Of a stretch of 64,000 bases of DNA, positions 11,948 through 20,591 are shown piece after piece. The notes below the pieces were generated by a model. It saw only the letters and a program-made list of their open reading frames with translations. It made no database searches and had not been told where the DNA came from. The stretch spans positions 20,287 through 84,286 of the forward strand of contig JARBJD010000312.1 in the NCBI GenBank assembly GCA_033064195.1, given 5' to 3'. The position numbers and the translations under genes were made by a program. The first letter of the stretch is position 1. The number at the start of each line of letters is the position of its first letter. The DNA comes from Blattamonas nauphoetae. Taxonomy: Eukaryota > Preaxostyla > Oxymonadida.

Positions 11948-12826
11948 ATGAAAGAGCAAACGAAAATGAGTCGACAAAAATACAATTCACAAATGATTGA
12001 GAAAATGATTGATCACAATCTGTCGACAACCAACGAGAATGCAGCAGTGATTGAATCACTTCAGAAGACAACAGAAGCACATACGACAGCGATATCATCA
12101 ATCCAAAAAGTAGTCAGCACAAATGGATCGATCGCGACACCAGAAATTGGAGGATTGATCAATGTGAATGGAGCGAAGTGGGATATATCAGAAGGATCAC
12201 TTCCAAAGTATCCTGGAACCTATCCGGCTTCAACATTTAAGTCTGGCATTTCAATATCACAATCAATTTCAGAAACTTCAGGAATTCAATTCAATGGTGA
12301 TGGCATCGTAATGTGGTCTCCCTGTGACTCACCAGCTTTGTATTACTACGATGAGGACACAGGTTCAGGAGTGTTTTCAATATCCACAACAGGAAGTTTT
12401 TCTCAACTGTCAGACAGAAGAGTGAAAAGAAATATTGAACCATACCCCGATGTTCTTGAACAACTGAATAAAGTCGAAATTGTGCAGTATCAGTTCAACA
12501 CATTTGACTCGAAGATCAACAAAGTGACAAAGCAAATCGAGAGGGAGACTGATGAAGAACACTTGAGGAACTGCAAAGAGAAATGTGAATGCTTGAAGAA
12601 GGAAAGTGAGAAGAAACACATTGGTGTGATTGCGCAACAGATCCAAGAAATATTCCCTGAGGTTGTGAATGATTCCAATCCAGATTGTCTTCAAGTTGAT
12701 TATGCTGAACTCTCTTGCTTCTGCGTGAAAGCAATTCAGGAATTATCCTCTATCATCGGACATCAACAGACACTCATCAATGAACTTGTACAAAAATATA
12801 ACTCACTGATCAATACTCCAACATGA
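11948..12826 (+). CDS. Tail-fibre-like protein with S74 chaperone domain
   Basis: About 292 aa. The N-terminal 60 residues look coiled-coil; the middle is Gly/Ser/Thr-rich with beta-type repeats (SGIQFNGDGI). From about residue 154 the C-terminus carries the peptidase S74 (intramolecular chaperone) signature SDRRVKRNI, then HIGVIAQQIQEIFPEVV and YAELSCFCVKAIQEL. In phage tail spikes and some eukaryotic viral fibres this domain trimerises the fibre and cuts itself off before the Asp of the SD pair. That points to a virion attachment or surface protein. The start is set at 11948 by comparison with P2, where MKELTKM follows a TTTTTTAATTTCA leader. Relative to P2 it lacks about 15-20 residues of the N-terminal coil. 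The 3' end overlaps the convergent gene by 17 bp. Confidence 0.8.
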   Translation: MKEQTKMSRQKYNSQMIEKMIDHNLSTTNENAAVIESLQKTTEAHTTAISSIQKVVSTNGSIATPEIGGLINVNGAKWDISEGSLPKYPGTYPASTFKSGISISQSISETSGIQFNGDGIVMWSPCDSPALYYYDEDTGSGVFSISTTGSFSQLSDRRVKRNIEPYPDVLEQLNKVEIVQYQFNTFDSKINKVTKQIERETDEEHLRNCKEKCECLKKESEKKHIGVIAQQIQEIFPEVVNDSNPDCLQVDYAELSCFCVKAIQELSSIIGHQQTLINELVQKYNSLINTPT

Positions 12827-13220
12827 GATCAACCAGAAATTCATAATACTCTTTTATTATTTTTCCATTGATTGTTTCCGTTGTTTCCATCTCAATTGAT
12901 TCACCAGAACTGTCTTTAAACCAGATCTTCACTATGGACTGTCGAGTACTTAATTCCCACTTCTTTCGCTTCGCAATCTGTTCGTTACAGAAAGCAACAA
13001 ACGAGTCATTGAATGCATCAGTCTGAATCCAATCACCATGGATTGTGATGTGCTGAGGAATATCTTTTGAAATGACAGTTGAGTTACCATTCATTTCTTC
13101 CCTCACATGGATGAGTTTACAGTCGAGGAAATGAACATATTTTTGGTTTCGAGAATTGGTAAAATCAGGAGGGAGTTGAGCAGTGTGAGAATTCTGAATT
13201 GAGAAATAACGTTTGACCAT
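12810..13220 (-). CDS. Conserved Polinton protein, unknown function
   Basis: 136 aa, starting MVKRYFSIQNSHTAQLPP. It has alternating charged and apolar residues and no recognised domain, signal peptide or membrane segment. It is conserved in P2 at 47319-47729 at high identity, with the main variable stretch near residues 39-50, so it is a real gene. It lies between the capsid-type gene and the convergent fibre gene, which favours a virion-related role, but this is position-based inference. The start codon follows CATTTGTGATTTCTACAAAAATAAAA on the plus strand, i.e. a TTTTATTTTTGTAG box just upstream. P1 ends in TGA; P2 ends in TAA at the same codon. Confidence 0.75.
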   Translation of the reverse strand: MVKRYFSIQNSHTAQLPPDFTNSRNQKYVHFLDCKLIHVREEMNGNSTVISKDIPQHITIHGDWIQTDAFNDSFVAFCNEQIAKRKKWELSTRQSIVKIWFKDSSGESIEMETTETINGKIIKEYYEFLVDLMLEY

Positions 13221-14940
13221 TTGTGATTTCTACAAAAATAAAATATTCAATTGAATATCCTCTCTTCACTTCTTCATAAGCTTCTTGGAGTCGACGATCA
13301 ATGACATATCGCACTCGTGGTTGTCCATTCTCAATCCAGAACAACCAGTATGTAGCCTGATGCAATGCCAAAATAGGTGGAGGAGGTCCATCTTTGGTTG
13401 ATGTGAAATATGGATCTAGTTCTCCCTGATTGATTGGTGTTCCTCTGTAGACAATATTCACTGATTCTGCTGTTGAAATACCTTCTTCTCCACCAGCAAT
13501 TTCACTTCGATCTGTTGGAACCATAAATGTGAAACAAGTTGCATCTGTAACTGGTTTTGTTCTCTTGTAATCCTTTGCTTTATAGTCAAACACTCGAGTT
13601 GAACAAATCGAATTCTCAAACTCTTCTGTTGCAGAACAACCAATGAAATCACCGTTCACCATCATCATTTGATAGAACTCTGGTGATATTGTTGACATTG
13701 GGAAATTGGGAAAGTTGGATCCAAGCATTTCGAAGTGACCAACAAAGTGAGGATTTCTGAAGACTGTACATTCGTTTGGTCTTTCAGGGAATAAGCACAT
13801 TAGATTCATGAGATTGTTGAGTTTGATACTGATGTTTGATCTCACTCCCATGACATTCGCTTTTGTTTGGAATGATTGTGTGTCAATTCTTTCTGCTTTC
13901 ATGACATACAGAGTCTTCGAATATGTGTTGAAGAGGGATTGTTTTGTTGCATCAGTGATTTGATATCCATAGCAAATTGTTGAGACTTTGTCCACCGAAG
14001 AGGATTGAACAGTGCAAGTGAAACTTATGGCTCCAACCTCAGCGACTGTACTGGCAGGTGGAGCATAGCTCTTTTTATTGTAAGCTTTCAGTACTGGATT
14101 TCCTATCTGTGTAAATTCCTGTGTTACTGGAGAAAAGTCCCCATCAGACATCAAGAGCATGTTGGTTTGATCCGACATACTTGTCAAGTCTTTATCTGGA
14201 AACAATTCACGACAACCTTGGGAAGATTTTCGAATGACAGTTGAATGTTGAATTGGACAATACACTAGTGAATCGGTTGTCAAGTGAAATCTTAATCGCA
14301 AATTACCAAAGATTGAATTGGGATATTGATCAAATGTACTCAGTGGAGGTAGATTCACAAATGGAATAACCAAAGGAATTGTCTTAGTGAGCTTATTTGT
14401 GGATTTATTGACGGGAACATTGTAGAATCCACACACACTCTGATCCATTCTCTGAACATTTTCCCACAAACTGTAACAGTGCTTCATATTGTTTTTCTCT
14501 TCGTACGACTTGAATGTGTGATACAGAAAAGATTCATGAACGTGATTGTTCTGAAGTGAATTATCAATAATGTTTCCATGACTGTCAACGAGTCTCATAT
14601 CTCGAATTGCATCTGAGGATGATTTGTATCCGACGAATATACCGGATAGTCCGACGTACTCTCCTGTTTCACTACTCGTATATGAATATGGAACAGTAAT
14701 CGTGAGATCAATTCGCAAATGACTCTTCATAAATTCAGTAACATCGTGACCGTCATAGCACAGTGGAACTTCAATCTCATCTCCGATTCTGCATGGCATT
14801 GGAGGATTTGTAGGATGCACTTCTTGAATGGAGTAGATGTGTGGTTCTGAATCCCACTGTTTCGGCAGATATGATTGCACTTCAATTTGCTCAATTAATG
14901 TCGATGTTGGTTTGGATTGATTTGATCTGATACTTCTCAT
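13165..14940 (-). CDS. Capsid-type protein 1 (putative double jelly-roll)
   Basis: 591 aa. Size, beta-rich composition and the segments VIPFVNLPPLSTFDQYP and FGNLRLRFHLTTDSLVYCP recur in weaker form in the adjacent 622-aa protein, and both end in a matching PP-ILA-x-x-WxLxW block, so the two are paralogues. In Polintons the proteins of this size and position are double jelly-roll major capsid proteins; that assignment is inference. P2 has the same gene at 47799-49487 ending at EEVKRGY. P1 has lost about 50 bases including that stop, so its frame runs 29 codons further and overlaps the next gene's start. Upstream of the ATG is ATTTTTTATTTTTCTATAA. Confidence 0.65.
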   Translation of the reverse strand: MRSIRSNQSKPTSTLIEQIEVQSYLPKQWDSEPHIYSIQEVHPTNPPMPCRIGDEIEVPLCYDGHDVTEFMKSHLRIDLTITVPYSYTSSETGEYVGLSGIFVGYKSSSDAIRDMRLVDSHGNIIDNSLQNNHVHESFLYHTFKSYEEKNNMKHCYSLWENVQRMDQSVCGFYNVPVNKSTNKLTKTIPLVIPFVNLPPLSTFDQYPNSIFGNLRLRFHLTTDSLVYCPIQHSTVIRKSSQGCRELFPDKDLTSMSDQTNMLLMSDGDFSPVTQEFTQIGNPVLKAYNKKSYAPPASTVAEVGAISFTCTVQSSSVDKVSTICYGYQITDATKQSLFNTYSKTLYVMKAERIDTQSFQTKANVMGVRSNISIKLNNLMNLMCLFPERPNECTVFRNPHFVGHFEMLGSNFPNFPMSTISPEFYQMMMVNGDFIGCSATEEFENSICSTRVFDYKAKDYKRTKPVTDATCFTFMVPTDRSEIAGGEEGISTAESVNIVYRGTPINQGELDPYFTSTKDGPPPPILALHQATYWLFWIENGQPRVRYVIDRRLQEAYEEVKRGYSIEYFIFVEITNGQTLFLNSEFSHCSTPS

Positions 14941-14962
14941 TTATAGAAAAATAAAAAATATA
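14941..14962 (-). promoter_or_regulatory. T-rich start box of capsid-type gene 1
   Basis: Read on the minus strand it is ATATTTTTTATTTTTCTATAA directly before the ATG. The same box, TTTTTATTTTT a few bases from the start, is present in P2 at 49488-49510. Probable Polinton promoter with a very short leader. Confidence 0.6.
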
Positions 14963-14987
14963 ATATCATTATTTTCTTTTACCGTTT

Positions 14988-16856
14988 TCACTTTGGAATA
15001 ATTCCTAAATCTTTATGTAATGTTTTCAATGTATGATTAGGATAGTATTCGACTCTTGGTTCACCACTACTATATCGTAATACCCACCACGTTGTGGCAG
15101 TAGTAGCTAATATAGGTGCTGGAGGATGTGTAAATGTTATCATATCTCCTCCACTTTGACTTGGGTCGTACACATTGTAGTATGTGTCGAGATTGCCTTG
15201 ATATATTGGTTGAGATCTCAATGTGACTGCAACATTCACACCTCTGGAACTGATTGAATCATTATAGTTCGTTGGACATCCACTTCTCTGTGTGGAGAAG
15301 CACAAGAGGAAGTCAGTGTTGTCATGAATCGGTCGCACTCTTGTCATTGTTTCACGAGGATATGTTCCGTCACCGGAGAGTTTCTCTTCAACGAGAGAAT
15401 CTGTAAGTGATCGCTCCAAATCATCTGGAACAGTGAGGTATGAATCAAGGTTGAGAGTCGACAATGCGAACTGGTAGAAGCGAGCTCCAATAGTTGTCGT
15501 TGGTTGTTCTGGATAATATCTGTTTTGTAGATTCACTTGGATGTTCTTCTGCATTGGATTGTGGAAACAAGTGATTTCATTATCGTAGTGACGGAAGAGA
15601 AGCATAATATCCTTGGCATTCACAAGTACCATCTGTTGAGTACAGTCCATTCCTGTTGCCGTTGGTGTCTTTTGAAATGGATAGAATGAGATCTTTTCTG
15701 CTGGAATTGTTCCAGGACGATTTGTGTACATCTGCTTCAGATTCTCTTTCGCAATGTCTTTAATATTGTATCCAGAACTCATGCAATACACATCATCAAT
15801 TTGATAATCAAGAATGTTCAATGATATATATTGATCCACGTATACAGGTTCTGATGTCAGGACATTGGCTGTAGTGCTAAAAGCGTCTTTTATAACCGAT
15901 GGTTGGAGAAATGATTGACCGATTTGAACGAAGTTCTTGGTGCATGAGGTTACGAGATTGTTCAGAAAAAAGGGACGGTGTTGAATAGTACTTTGAATTG
16001 CTCCTTTTATGTTTGGTGCTGCTGCAGTTCCAGTAACGAGTGATGATAGTGTATTTTTCAATGTCAGTTCAGGATTCACAGGGCAGCAGACAAAAGCATC
16101 CTCATTGATGTACACACTCAATTTCAAATCACCGAATAGACATCGTGGATAGTCAGTCATACCTGAGAAAATGAGAAGATCTTCAAGATTGATTGACACA
16201 CGGATTGGCACATCAATACTGTCACATAAAGTACTAGTGACTTTGAATCCTGTGAAGTCTGATAAAGGAATATAAACACCAGCAACCGATTCATCATGAT
16301 TCCATGCATTCTGCCAAGGTGTGTGACAATGTTTTCGATTCTCCAATTGACTCTTTGGTTTGATCATATTGTAGATGTGAGATTCCATTGATACATCATT
16401 GGTTGTTGTGCTGATGATTCTCTGATTGTTGTGGAGAACAGTAAGACTCCGAAAGATGGATGCTGAATGCTTGAGTCCAACAAAGATGAATATTCTCTTA
16501 TTCATCAAAGATCCAATTTTTCCAGTTTCCCATTGCCAATTGTTGAGTTTCAATGTCGCTGTCACTGTGAATGTAATGAAGGAATCATCGATTTGACAAA
16601 TGTCCTGATTACCAGTCAATGGAATGATTATTTCCTGTCCTTTGTAGAAGCGTGAATTCTCTGATGGTTTCAATTCTTGCATCGAAGCACTATGTGCTCC
16701 ATCATTCATGAGGTAATTAATGTGATGTTCAGACATGAGTTGTTGTTGTATTTGACCAATGTCATCTCTTGTGTACTTGACTGATCCAGTTGTATTTCCA
16801 GTCAATGATGTAGCTCCAGTTCTTTTGTTTGTCAGATGTGTTATATGCGAGTTCAT
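14988..16856 (-). CDS. Capsid-type protein 2 (paralogue of protein 1)
   Basis: 622 aa, starting MNSHITHLTNKRTGATS. It shares organisation with capsid-type protein 1: an early EIIIPLTGNQ block like EIEVPLCYDG, a HIYNMIKPKSQLENRKHC segment like the ESFLYHTFKS region, INLEDLLIFSG followed by CLFGDLKLSVYINEDAFVCCP, and a terminal PPAPILATTATTWWVL block. I infer a jelly-roll capsid protein, perhaps a second major capsid species or the vertex partner, although Polinton pentons are usually much smaller. The P2 copy (49573-51435) is closely similar along its length. The gene starts after TTTTTTTATTTTTGATAAA. Gene 1 begins 47 bp downstream of its TGA, so the two may be transcribed in series. Confidence 0.65.
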   Translation of the reverse strand: MNSHITHLTNKRTGATSLTGNTTGSVKYTRDDIGQIQQQLMSEHHINYLMNDGAHSASMQELKPSENSRFYKGQEIIIPLTGNQDICQIDDSFITFTVTATLKLNNWQWETGKIGSLMNKRIFIFVGLKHSASIFRSLTVLHNNQRIISTTTNDVSMESHIYNMIKPKSQLENRKHCHTPWQNAWNHDESVAGVYIPLSDFTGFKVTSTLCDSIDVPIRVSINLEDLLIFSGMTDYPRCLFGDLKLSVYINEDAFVCCPVNPELTLKNTLSSLVTGTAAAPNIKGAIQSTIQHRPFFLNNLVTSCTKNFVQIGQSFLQPSVIKDAFSTTANVLTSEPVYVDQYISLNILDYQIDDVYCMSSGYNIKDIAKENLKQMYTNRPGTIPAEKISFYPFQKTPTATGMDCTQQMVLVNAKDIMLLFRHYDNEITCFHNPMQKNIQVNLQNRYYPEQPTTTIGARFYQFALSTLNLDSYLTVPDDLERSLTDSLVEEKLSGDGTYPRETMTRVRPIHDNTDFLLCFSTQRSGCPTNYNDSISSRGVNVAVTLRSQPIYQGNLDTYYNVYDPSQSGGDMITFTHPPAPILATTATTWWVLRYSSGEPRVEYYPNHTLKTLHKDLGIIPK

Positions 16857-16884
16857 TTTATCAAAAATAAAAAAACAATATTGC

Positions 16885-17187
16885 TTATTTCTTTTTCAGT
16901 TTCTTCTTCTTTGCTTTCGGCTTCAGCTTTTCTTCTAGTCTCAGTATTTCACCTCTGAGCTTGTTCGCAACTGCAGTGTTTCCTTCATTCATTGCTTGTT
17001 CATACTGAGCCATCTTTTCTGCATGGATTTGCTGATCCGACTTCACATCTGGTATCAGTTCAATACCTGTCTGTGCTACCTTCGAAATCAGCGGTCCAAC
17101 AAAGGGGATGAGATTCAGAAATGGAGCTCCCACACGAAGAATTGTTTTTCCGACTCCTGCTAATTTTGATAACCAACCTGGTGCCAT
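16885..17187 (-). CDS. Small basic virion-type protein, MAPGW
   Basis: 100 aa. Starts MAPGWLSKLAGVGK, has a central apolar/amphipathic stretch (FLNLIPFVGPLISKV), a helical middle and a Lys-rich tail KAKKKKLKKK. Short proteins combining an amphipathic helix and a basic tail are typical of minor capsid, core or membrane-active virion proteins, as in adenovirus pVI/pX. That comparison is by character, not homology. The start at 17187 is chosen because the same MAPG start follows the T-rich box (TATTTTTATTTTCCTAAA) and is preserved in P2; an upstream in-frame extension to 17289 is not conserved. Confidence 0.7.
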   Translation of the reverse strand: MAPGWLSKLAGVGKTILRVGAPFLNLIPFVGPLISKVAQTGIELIPDVKSDQQIHAEKMAQYEQAMNEGNTAVANKLRGEILRLEEKLKPKAKKKKLKKK

Positions 17188-17224
17188 TTTAGGAAAATAA
17201 AAATATTCGAATACTAGTGAATGT

Positions 17225-17533
17225 TTATCCTTTGAATTGAATTTTGGAATTTGACGAGAGTGGCATATCATCATTTGAGTATCGTCCATTTCGAGGTGGT
17301 TCGTACTCGATCATCTTTGGATTTTGTTGTCGATTGATTGCCTTATTCTGTTGATAAACGTCCATCATTCCTCCTAATCCATTCAGTATTCCACCTGCTG
17401 TTTGTCCGAATTTACTGTTCGTTTGAGAGAGTAATCCACCACCGACTTGAAGCAACGTTGGAGCTAGAGGTTTGATGAATTGAAAGAATTGCTTGCCTAT
17501 ATTTTTGAGTTTGTTGAAACTTCCTGGTGCCAT
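17225..17533 (-). CDS. Small Gly-rich virion-type protein, MAPGS
   Basis: 102 aa. Begins MAPGSFNKLKNIGKQFF, similar in its first 15 residues to the neighbouring MAPGW protein, so the pair may be distant paralogues. The middle is Gly-rich (GGGLLSQTN, GGILNGLGGMMD), then a Gln/Asn-rich tail. P2 has it at 51801-52115 with high identity. Probably a structural protein. P1 has about 43 extra bases between the ATG and the TTTTTTATTTTTAC box compared with P2, the only gene of the set where the box-to-start distance is clearly stretched. Confidence 0.65.
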   Translation of the reverse strand: MAPGSFNKLKNIGKQFFQFIKPLAPTLLQVGGGLLSQTNSKFGQTAGGILNGLGGMMDVYQQNKAINRQQNPKMIEYEPPRNGRYSNDDMPLSSNSKIQFKG

Positions 17534-17646
17534 TTATGCAATTTTGAGAAATTGTGTTGAAGAGACGAAGTCTATTTAAGTAAAAATAAAAAATACAATT
17601 CATTTATAATTTATGCGAGGAAATAATCTCAGAAGAGATTTCTGCC

Positions 17647-18240
17647 CTAACGGGGTATAGCTTTCGTCAGAGAAATGCCATATTTGAGAATAGTGTTGTA
17701 TGCTTCATTGTAGGCAATACTCATGTCTTTTCCTCCAACAAGGATCTTGAAAATGGTTCTAAACACTGGGAGTTTATTCAGACATAGGCACTTATCGGAC
17801 AGATCATCCAGTTCGATCACCACATCATTGATCCCAGTGAGTGTCGCAATCAGAGCACATAAATCACTTTGGTTTGTGATCAGTTTCTTCGAAGGTTCAA
17901 TGAGATTATTCAGTAGTTTCTTTTCACACGCGAATGCATTCTTGTAAACTAGCAATAGTTGATCTTTGAATGCTGAAATGTTAGACGTGTATTCTCGGAG
18001 TGGAATGGAACGGCTCTGAATTGGTGCTGATGGATATGTCTCCAGTGGTGGATCATAAGCACCTCGTTCATTGGATACCACAGGTTCAGAGCACACTCTT
18101 TCCATCTCCATCTTCGATCCTCTATTATCTACGCCAGCTTTGCTCCTATCCTCGATGATGACATTGTTGGTGATTGATGTTGGTACTGAAGAAGAACTTG
18201 TGTGTTTTGTAAATTGACAACTTAGAATTGGTTGCATCAC
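17647..18240 (-). CDS. Conserved Polinton protein, about 197 aa, unknown
   Basis: Starts MMQPILSCQFTKHTSSSS, followed by a variable acidic/basic segment (about residues 28-60) and a well-conserved C-terminal two-thirds with helices (LLLVYKNAFACEKKLLNNL, LCALIATLTGINDVVIELDD). Four Cys occur in the conserved part, but I see no protease triad or zinc motif. P2 homologue at 52152-52742. Both copies end AIPR then TAG; in both a TGA follows within a few codons, so readthrough would add only 3-5 residues. Start box ATTTTTTATTTTTATAGAAAGTG. Role unknown, probably virion assembly from position. Confidence 0.65.
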   Translation of the reverse strand: MMQPILSCQFTKHTSSSSVPTSITNNVIIEDRSKAGVDNRGSKMEMERVCSEPVVSNERGAYDPPLETYPSAPIQSRSIPLREYTSNISAFKDQLLLVYKNAFACEKKLLNNLIEPSKKLITNQSDLCALIATLTGINDVVIELDDLSDKCLCLNKLPVFRTIFKILVGGKDMSIAYNEAYNTILKYGISLTKAIPR

Positions 18241-18280
18241 TTTCTATAAAAATAAAAAATATATATTAATGTTTTTAAAT

Positions 18281-19243
18281 TCACATTTCTGCTCGATCTA
18301 TAGCTCCCATTCCAGAACTGTCCAACTGTGCAAATCGATAATACCCAGGCATTTCAGATTGGTATCCACTGATATCATCATCTGTGACTGTTTTGAATGC
18401 TTTGGCTTTCAGTTTATTAACTTCTGTTGATATGTGAGTTGAATAGCGAGTACAGTATTCCGATAAATACGTTGTATCTTGAGTGATCATTTGGAGAAAC
18501 ACTGGATAAATCTGATCTTTGAAGGCTTTCTTTTGTTTCATACTGGGATTGTAGTCCTGAACATGATCATGAAGCCATTGATCCCACATCAGTGATGCAA
18601 TCTGTGATTGAATTGAATTGAACACCATATTGTCTAACACATTCTTGCTGGGATCAGCTGGATTGCTTCGATTTGCACGAGTCATTCCCAATGTGTTTGT
18701 CATGTGTTCACCAACAGCTCTCTTCATTATTGCGTATGGTTGTTGAGATCTTTGTGTTTTCATATCTGCATAACTGATGTCTCGAGAATTGGTTGGCAAA
18801 TCGTATGTTCCATTCTTGAGGAAATTCCGATGCACCGCTTTTATTTTCCTTCCATTTTGTTGATTAAATGATGTGTATGGTTTCTGTCTTCGCATATCTG
18901 GTGTTGGATTCATCGCATAGTATGTGTCTTTGACTGGTCTACTGTTGTATGGAGTTAGCATAGCACCATTGACTGCAATCAGATCTCCAGTATCATTATC
19001 GTAGACCATCACATCAGGAACTTGTCCATATTGTTCTATTTTCGCAGTCCAATTTCGTCCTGTTCTTGTAATATACTCACGTGCTGATGGAAGACTACAC
19101 AGAGCATCATTGCGTCTGGTTTGAATATCATCGTCGGCATAGATTCGTTTCAATGCTGCTTGAGTCTCTGCTGCGTATCTCATTCTTGGTTTCTTCGCTT
19201 GTGCTTTTCTTTGTGGTTGAACGTACACTATCTTTTGTGACAT
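18281..19243 (-). CDS. Conserved Polinton protein, about 320 aa, unknown
   Basis: Starts MSQKIVYVQPQRKAQAKKP with a strongly basic N-terminus, then segments conserved with P2 (PDVMVYDNDTGDL, YYAMNPTPDMRRQ, AIMKRAVGEHMTN, LDNMVFNSIQSQIASLMWDQW). No known domain. The basic lead may bind DNA or another virion component. It is divergently paired with the packaging ATPase across 61 bp. P2 homologue 52777-53730. Ends in TGA in P1 and TAA in P2. Confidence 0.65.
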   Translation of the reverse strand: MSQKIVYVQPQRKAQAKKPRMRYAAETQAALKRIYADDDIQTRRNDALCSLPSAREYITRTGRNWTAKIEQYGQVPDVMVYDNDTGDLIAVNGAMLTPYNSRPVKDTYYAMNPTPDMRRQKPYTSFNQQNGRKIKAVHRNFLKNGTYDLPTNSRDISYADMKTQRSQQPYAIMKRAVGEHMTNTLGMTRANRSNPADPSKNVLDNMVFNSIQSQIASLMWDQWLHDHVQDYNPSMKQKKAFKDQIYPVFLQMITQDTTYLSEYCTRYSTHISTEVNKLKAKAFKTVTDDDISGYQSEMPGYYRFAQLDSSGMGAIDRAEM

Positions 19244-19304
19244 TGTGTGTTTTCATACAAAATAAAAAAACCAAAAGTATATTTTAATTAGAGTTAAATC
19301 ATAA
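19244..19304. promoter_or_regulatory. Bidirectional start region, 61 bp
   Basis: Separates the minus-strand 320-aa gene from the plus-strand ATPase. Read leftward it has TTGGTTTTTTTATTTTGTATG before the ATG; read rightward it has TATATTTTAATTAGAG before the ATG at 19305. P2 keeps the arrangement in 59 bp (53731-53789). It must hold both promoters. Confidence 0.55.
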
Positions 19305-20186
19305 ATGAACAAATCGAATATGGCTAAACCAGAGGTTTCGCGGAGGGTGGAACCCTTGTCTCTAACAGCATACGTGAATGCTAAATTGAGTGAAGCATCT
19401 AGTAGGAATGTGTCTCATGAAGTGCAATCACAAATACATCCAGACTTGAATTTCAATCGCAATAGTGTCAATGTCCTCGTTGGGAATAGAGGAAGTGGAA
19501 AAACCTTTAATGCTCTTCGGGAAGTTGCCAAGCTCCAGAATGTTCGAGTTAGGAATGAACTGTTCCATCTCTTTGTCTTCGTGACTGATAAGAACATTGA
19601 TCCTACATTCGACAAGTTCAAACCAATTCTGAACGTTCCTTATGTGAAAGTGAAATACGATGATGCATTTCCATTTCTGTTGGAACTCTCTGAATCGAAA
19701 GCTGCGTATGAAGAAATTATGGACAATCAATGGCAGAACAGAATCACAGATGAATGCAGAGAGAATCTCTTTGACTCACTTTACATTGATGACTTCTCAG
19801 TGAAGAATCTCCAAACGATTATCCTTCTTGATGACTGTCGTAGAATCCTTGGGGAACGTAGAACATCCAAAAATAGAATGACAATGATGGACTTATTATT
19901 GGAAAATCGACAACCGAAATTCACATTCTTTCTGACAATGCATGAGCTCTTCAGTTTGTCAGCTGACATGAAGTCAAACATCGATTCGATGTGGATTTTT
20001 GGAGGATTCAACAAAGAACGAATCAGTCGAGTCTATCCTCAGTTGAACTCACCAATTGATATTCGACAATTCTGGAATGTCTACCAAAGGAAACAAAAAT
20101 GTGAAGCAGTCATTCTTCGATACAACACTGATGGAGTTGCTCTGACAGAGATCAACAAAGAAGGGTTAAACCGGACTGTCCGATAA
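19305..20186 (+). CDS. Virion DNA-packaging ATPase (FtsK/HerA type)
   Basis: 293 aa. Walker A GNRGSGKT at about residues 60-67 and Walker B TIILLDD at about 171-177, followed by a TFFLTMHELFSL segment that fits the conserved sensor-like strand of this superfamily. Polintons carry an A32/FtsK-HerA-type ATPase that would pump the genome into the capsid. Size matches the family. The first 12-20 residues differ between P1 and P2, which become alike from VSRRVEP on, so the exact start could be the later Met (MAKPE, 19320). The 3' end overlaps the convergent small gene by 21 bp in both Polintons. Ends RTVR then TAA. Confidence 0.85.
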   Translation: MNKSNMAKPEVSRRVEPLSLTAYVNAKLSEASSRNVSHEVQSQIHPDLNFNRNSVNVLVGNRGSGKTFNALREVAKLQNVRVRNELFHLFVFVTDKNIDPTFDKFKPILNVPYVKVKYDDAFPFLLELSESKAAYEEIMDNQWQNRITDECRENLFDSLYIDDFSVKNLQTIILLDDCRRILGERRTSKNRMTMMDLLLENRQPKFTFFLTMHELFSLSADMKSNIDSMWIFGGFNKERISRVYPQLNSPIDIRQFWNVYQRKQKCEAVILRYNTDGVALTEINKEGLNRTVR

Positions 20187-20492
20187 TTCTTGAATAAGGT
20201 TTCCAATTGAGTCAGTCAGCGCTCGAATTGATTCTTCAATGTCTGATAATCTTTGATCAATCGATAGTGAATTAGGAGGAGTGGAAGCATCGACATATCG
20301 TTTCCTCAGTGCAATCTCACCTCTTATTTTTGTTATTCTGTATCCATCGATTTGAATCATCCTATTCAGTTTCTGAGTTGTGTACTCATTCAGTTCTTTT
20401 CTATTCTTCTCCAAGTATCTCTGAAAGTCGTGGATGTTTGTGAACTCCTTTTGTTCTGGATCAAACGGTTCTAATATTTTCAGTGATGTCAT
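20166..20492 (-). CDS. Small coiled-coil Polinton protein
   Basis: 108 aa, starting MTSLKILEPFDPEQKEF. A conserved middle (LNEYTTQKLNRMIQIDGYRITKIRGEIALRK) is followed by a variable hinge and a C-terminal heptad-like helix (RLSDIEESIRALTDSIGNLIQEL), so oligomerisation through a short coiled coil is likely. P2 homologue 54681-55031 is 8 aa longer at the hinge. No named family recognised. The T-rich box CAAATATTTTTATTTC sits just upstream of the start. Confidence 0.65.
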   Translation of the reverse strand: MTSLKILEPFDPEQKEFTNIHDFQRYLEKNRKELNEYTTQKLNRMIQIDGYRITKIRGEIALRKRYVDASTPPNSLSIDQRLSDIEESIRALTDSIGNLIQELSDSPV

Positions 20493-20591
20493 TTAAGTGA
20501 AATAAAAATATTTGAAACAGTATTGAAAACGAACAAAGTTCTCAGATCGAAGATCGCACTACGCTAGATTGAAGCGAACGAAGTTCTGAGG

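Noticed and set aside
17188-17289. N-terminal extension of the MAPGW protein
   Set aside because: Not conserved in P2 and runs across the promoter box and the end of the previous gene.
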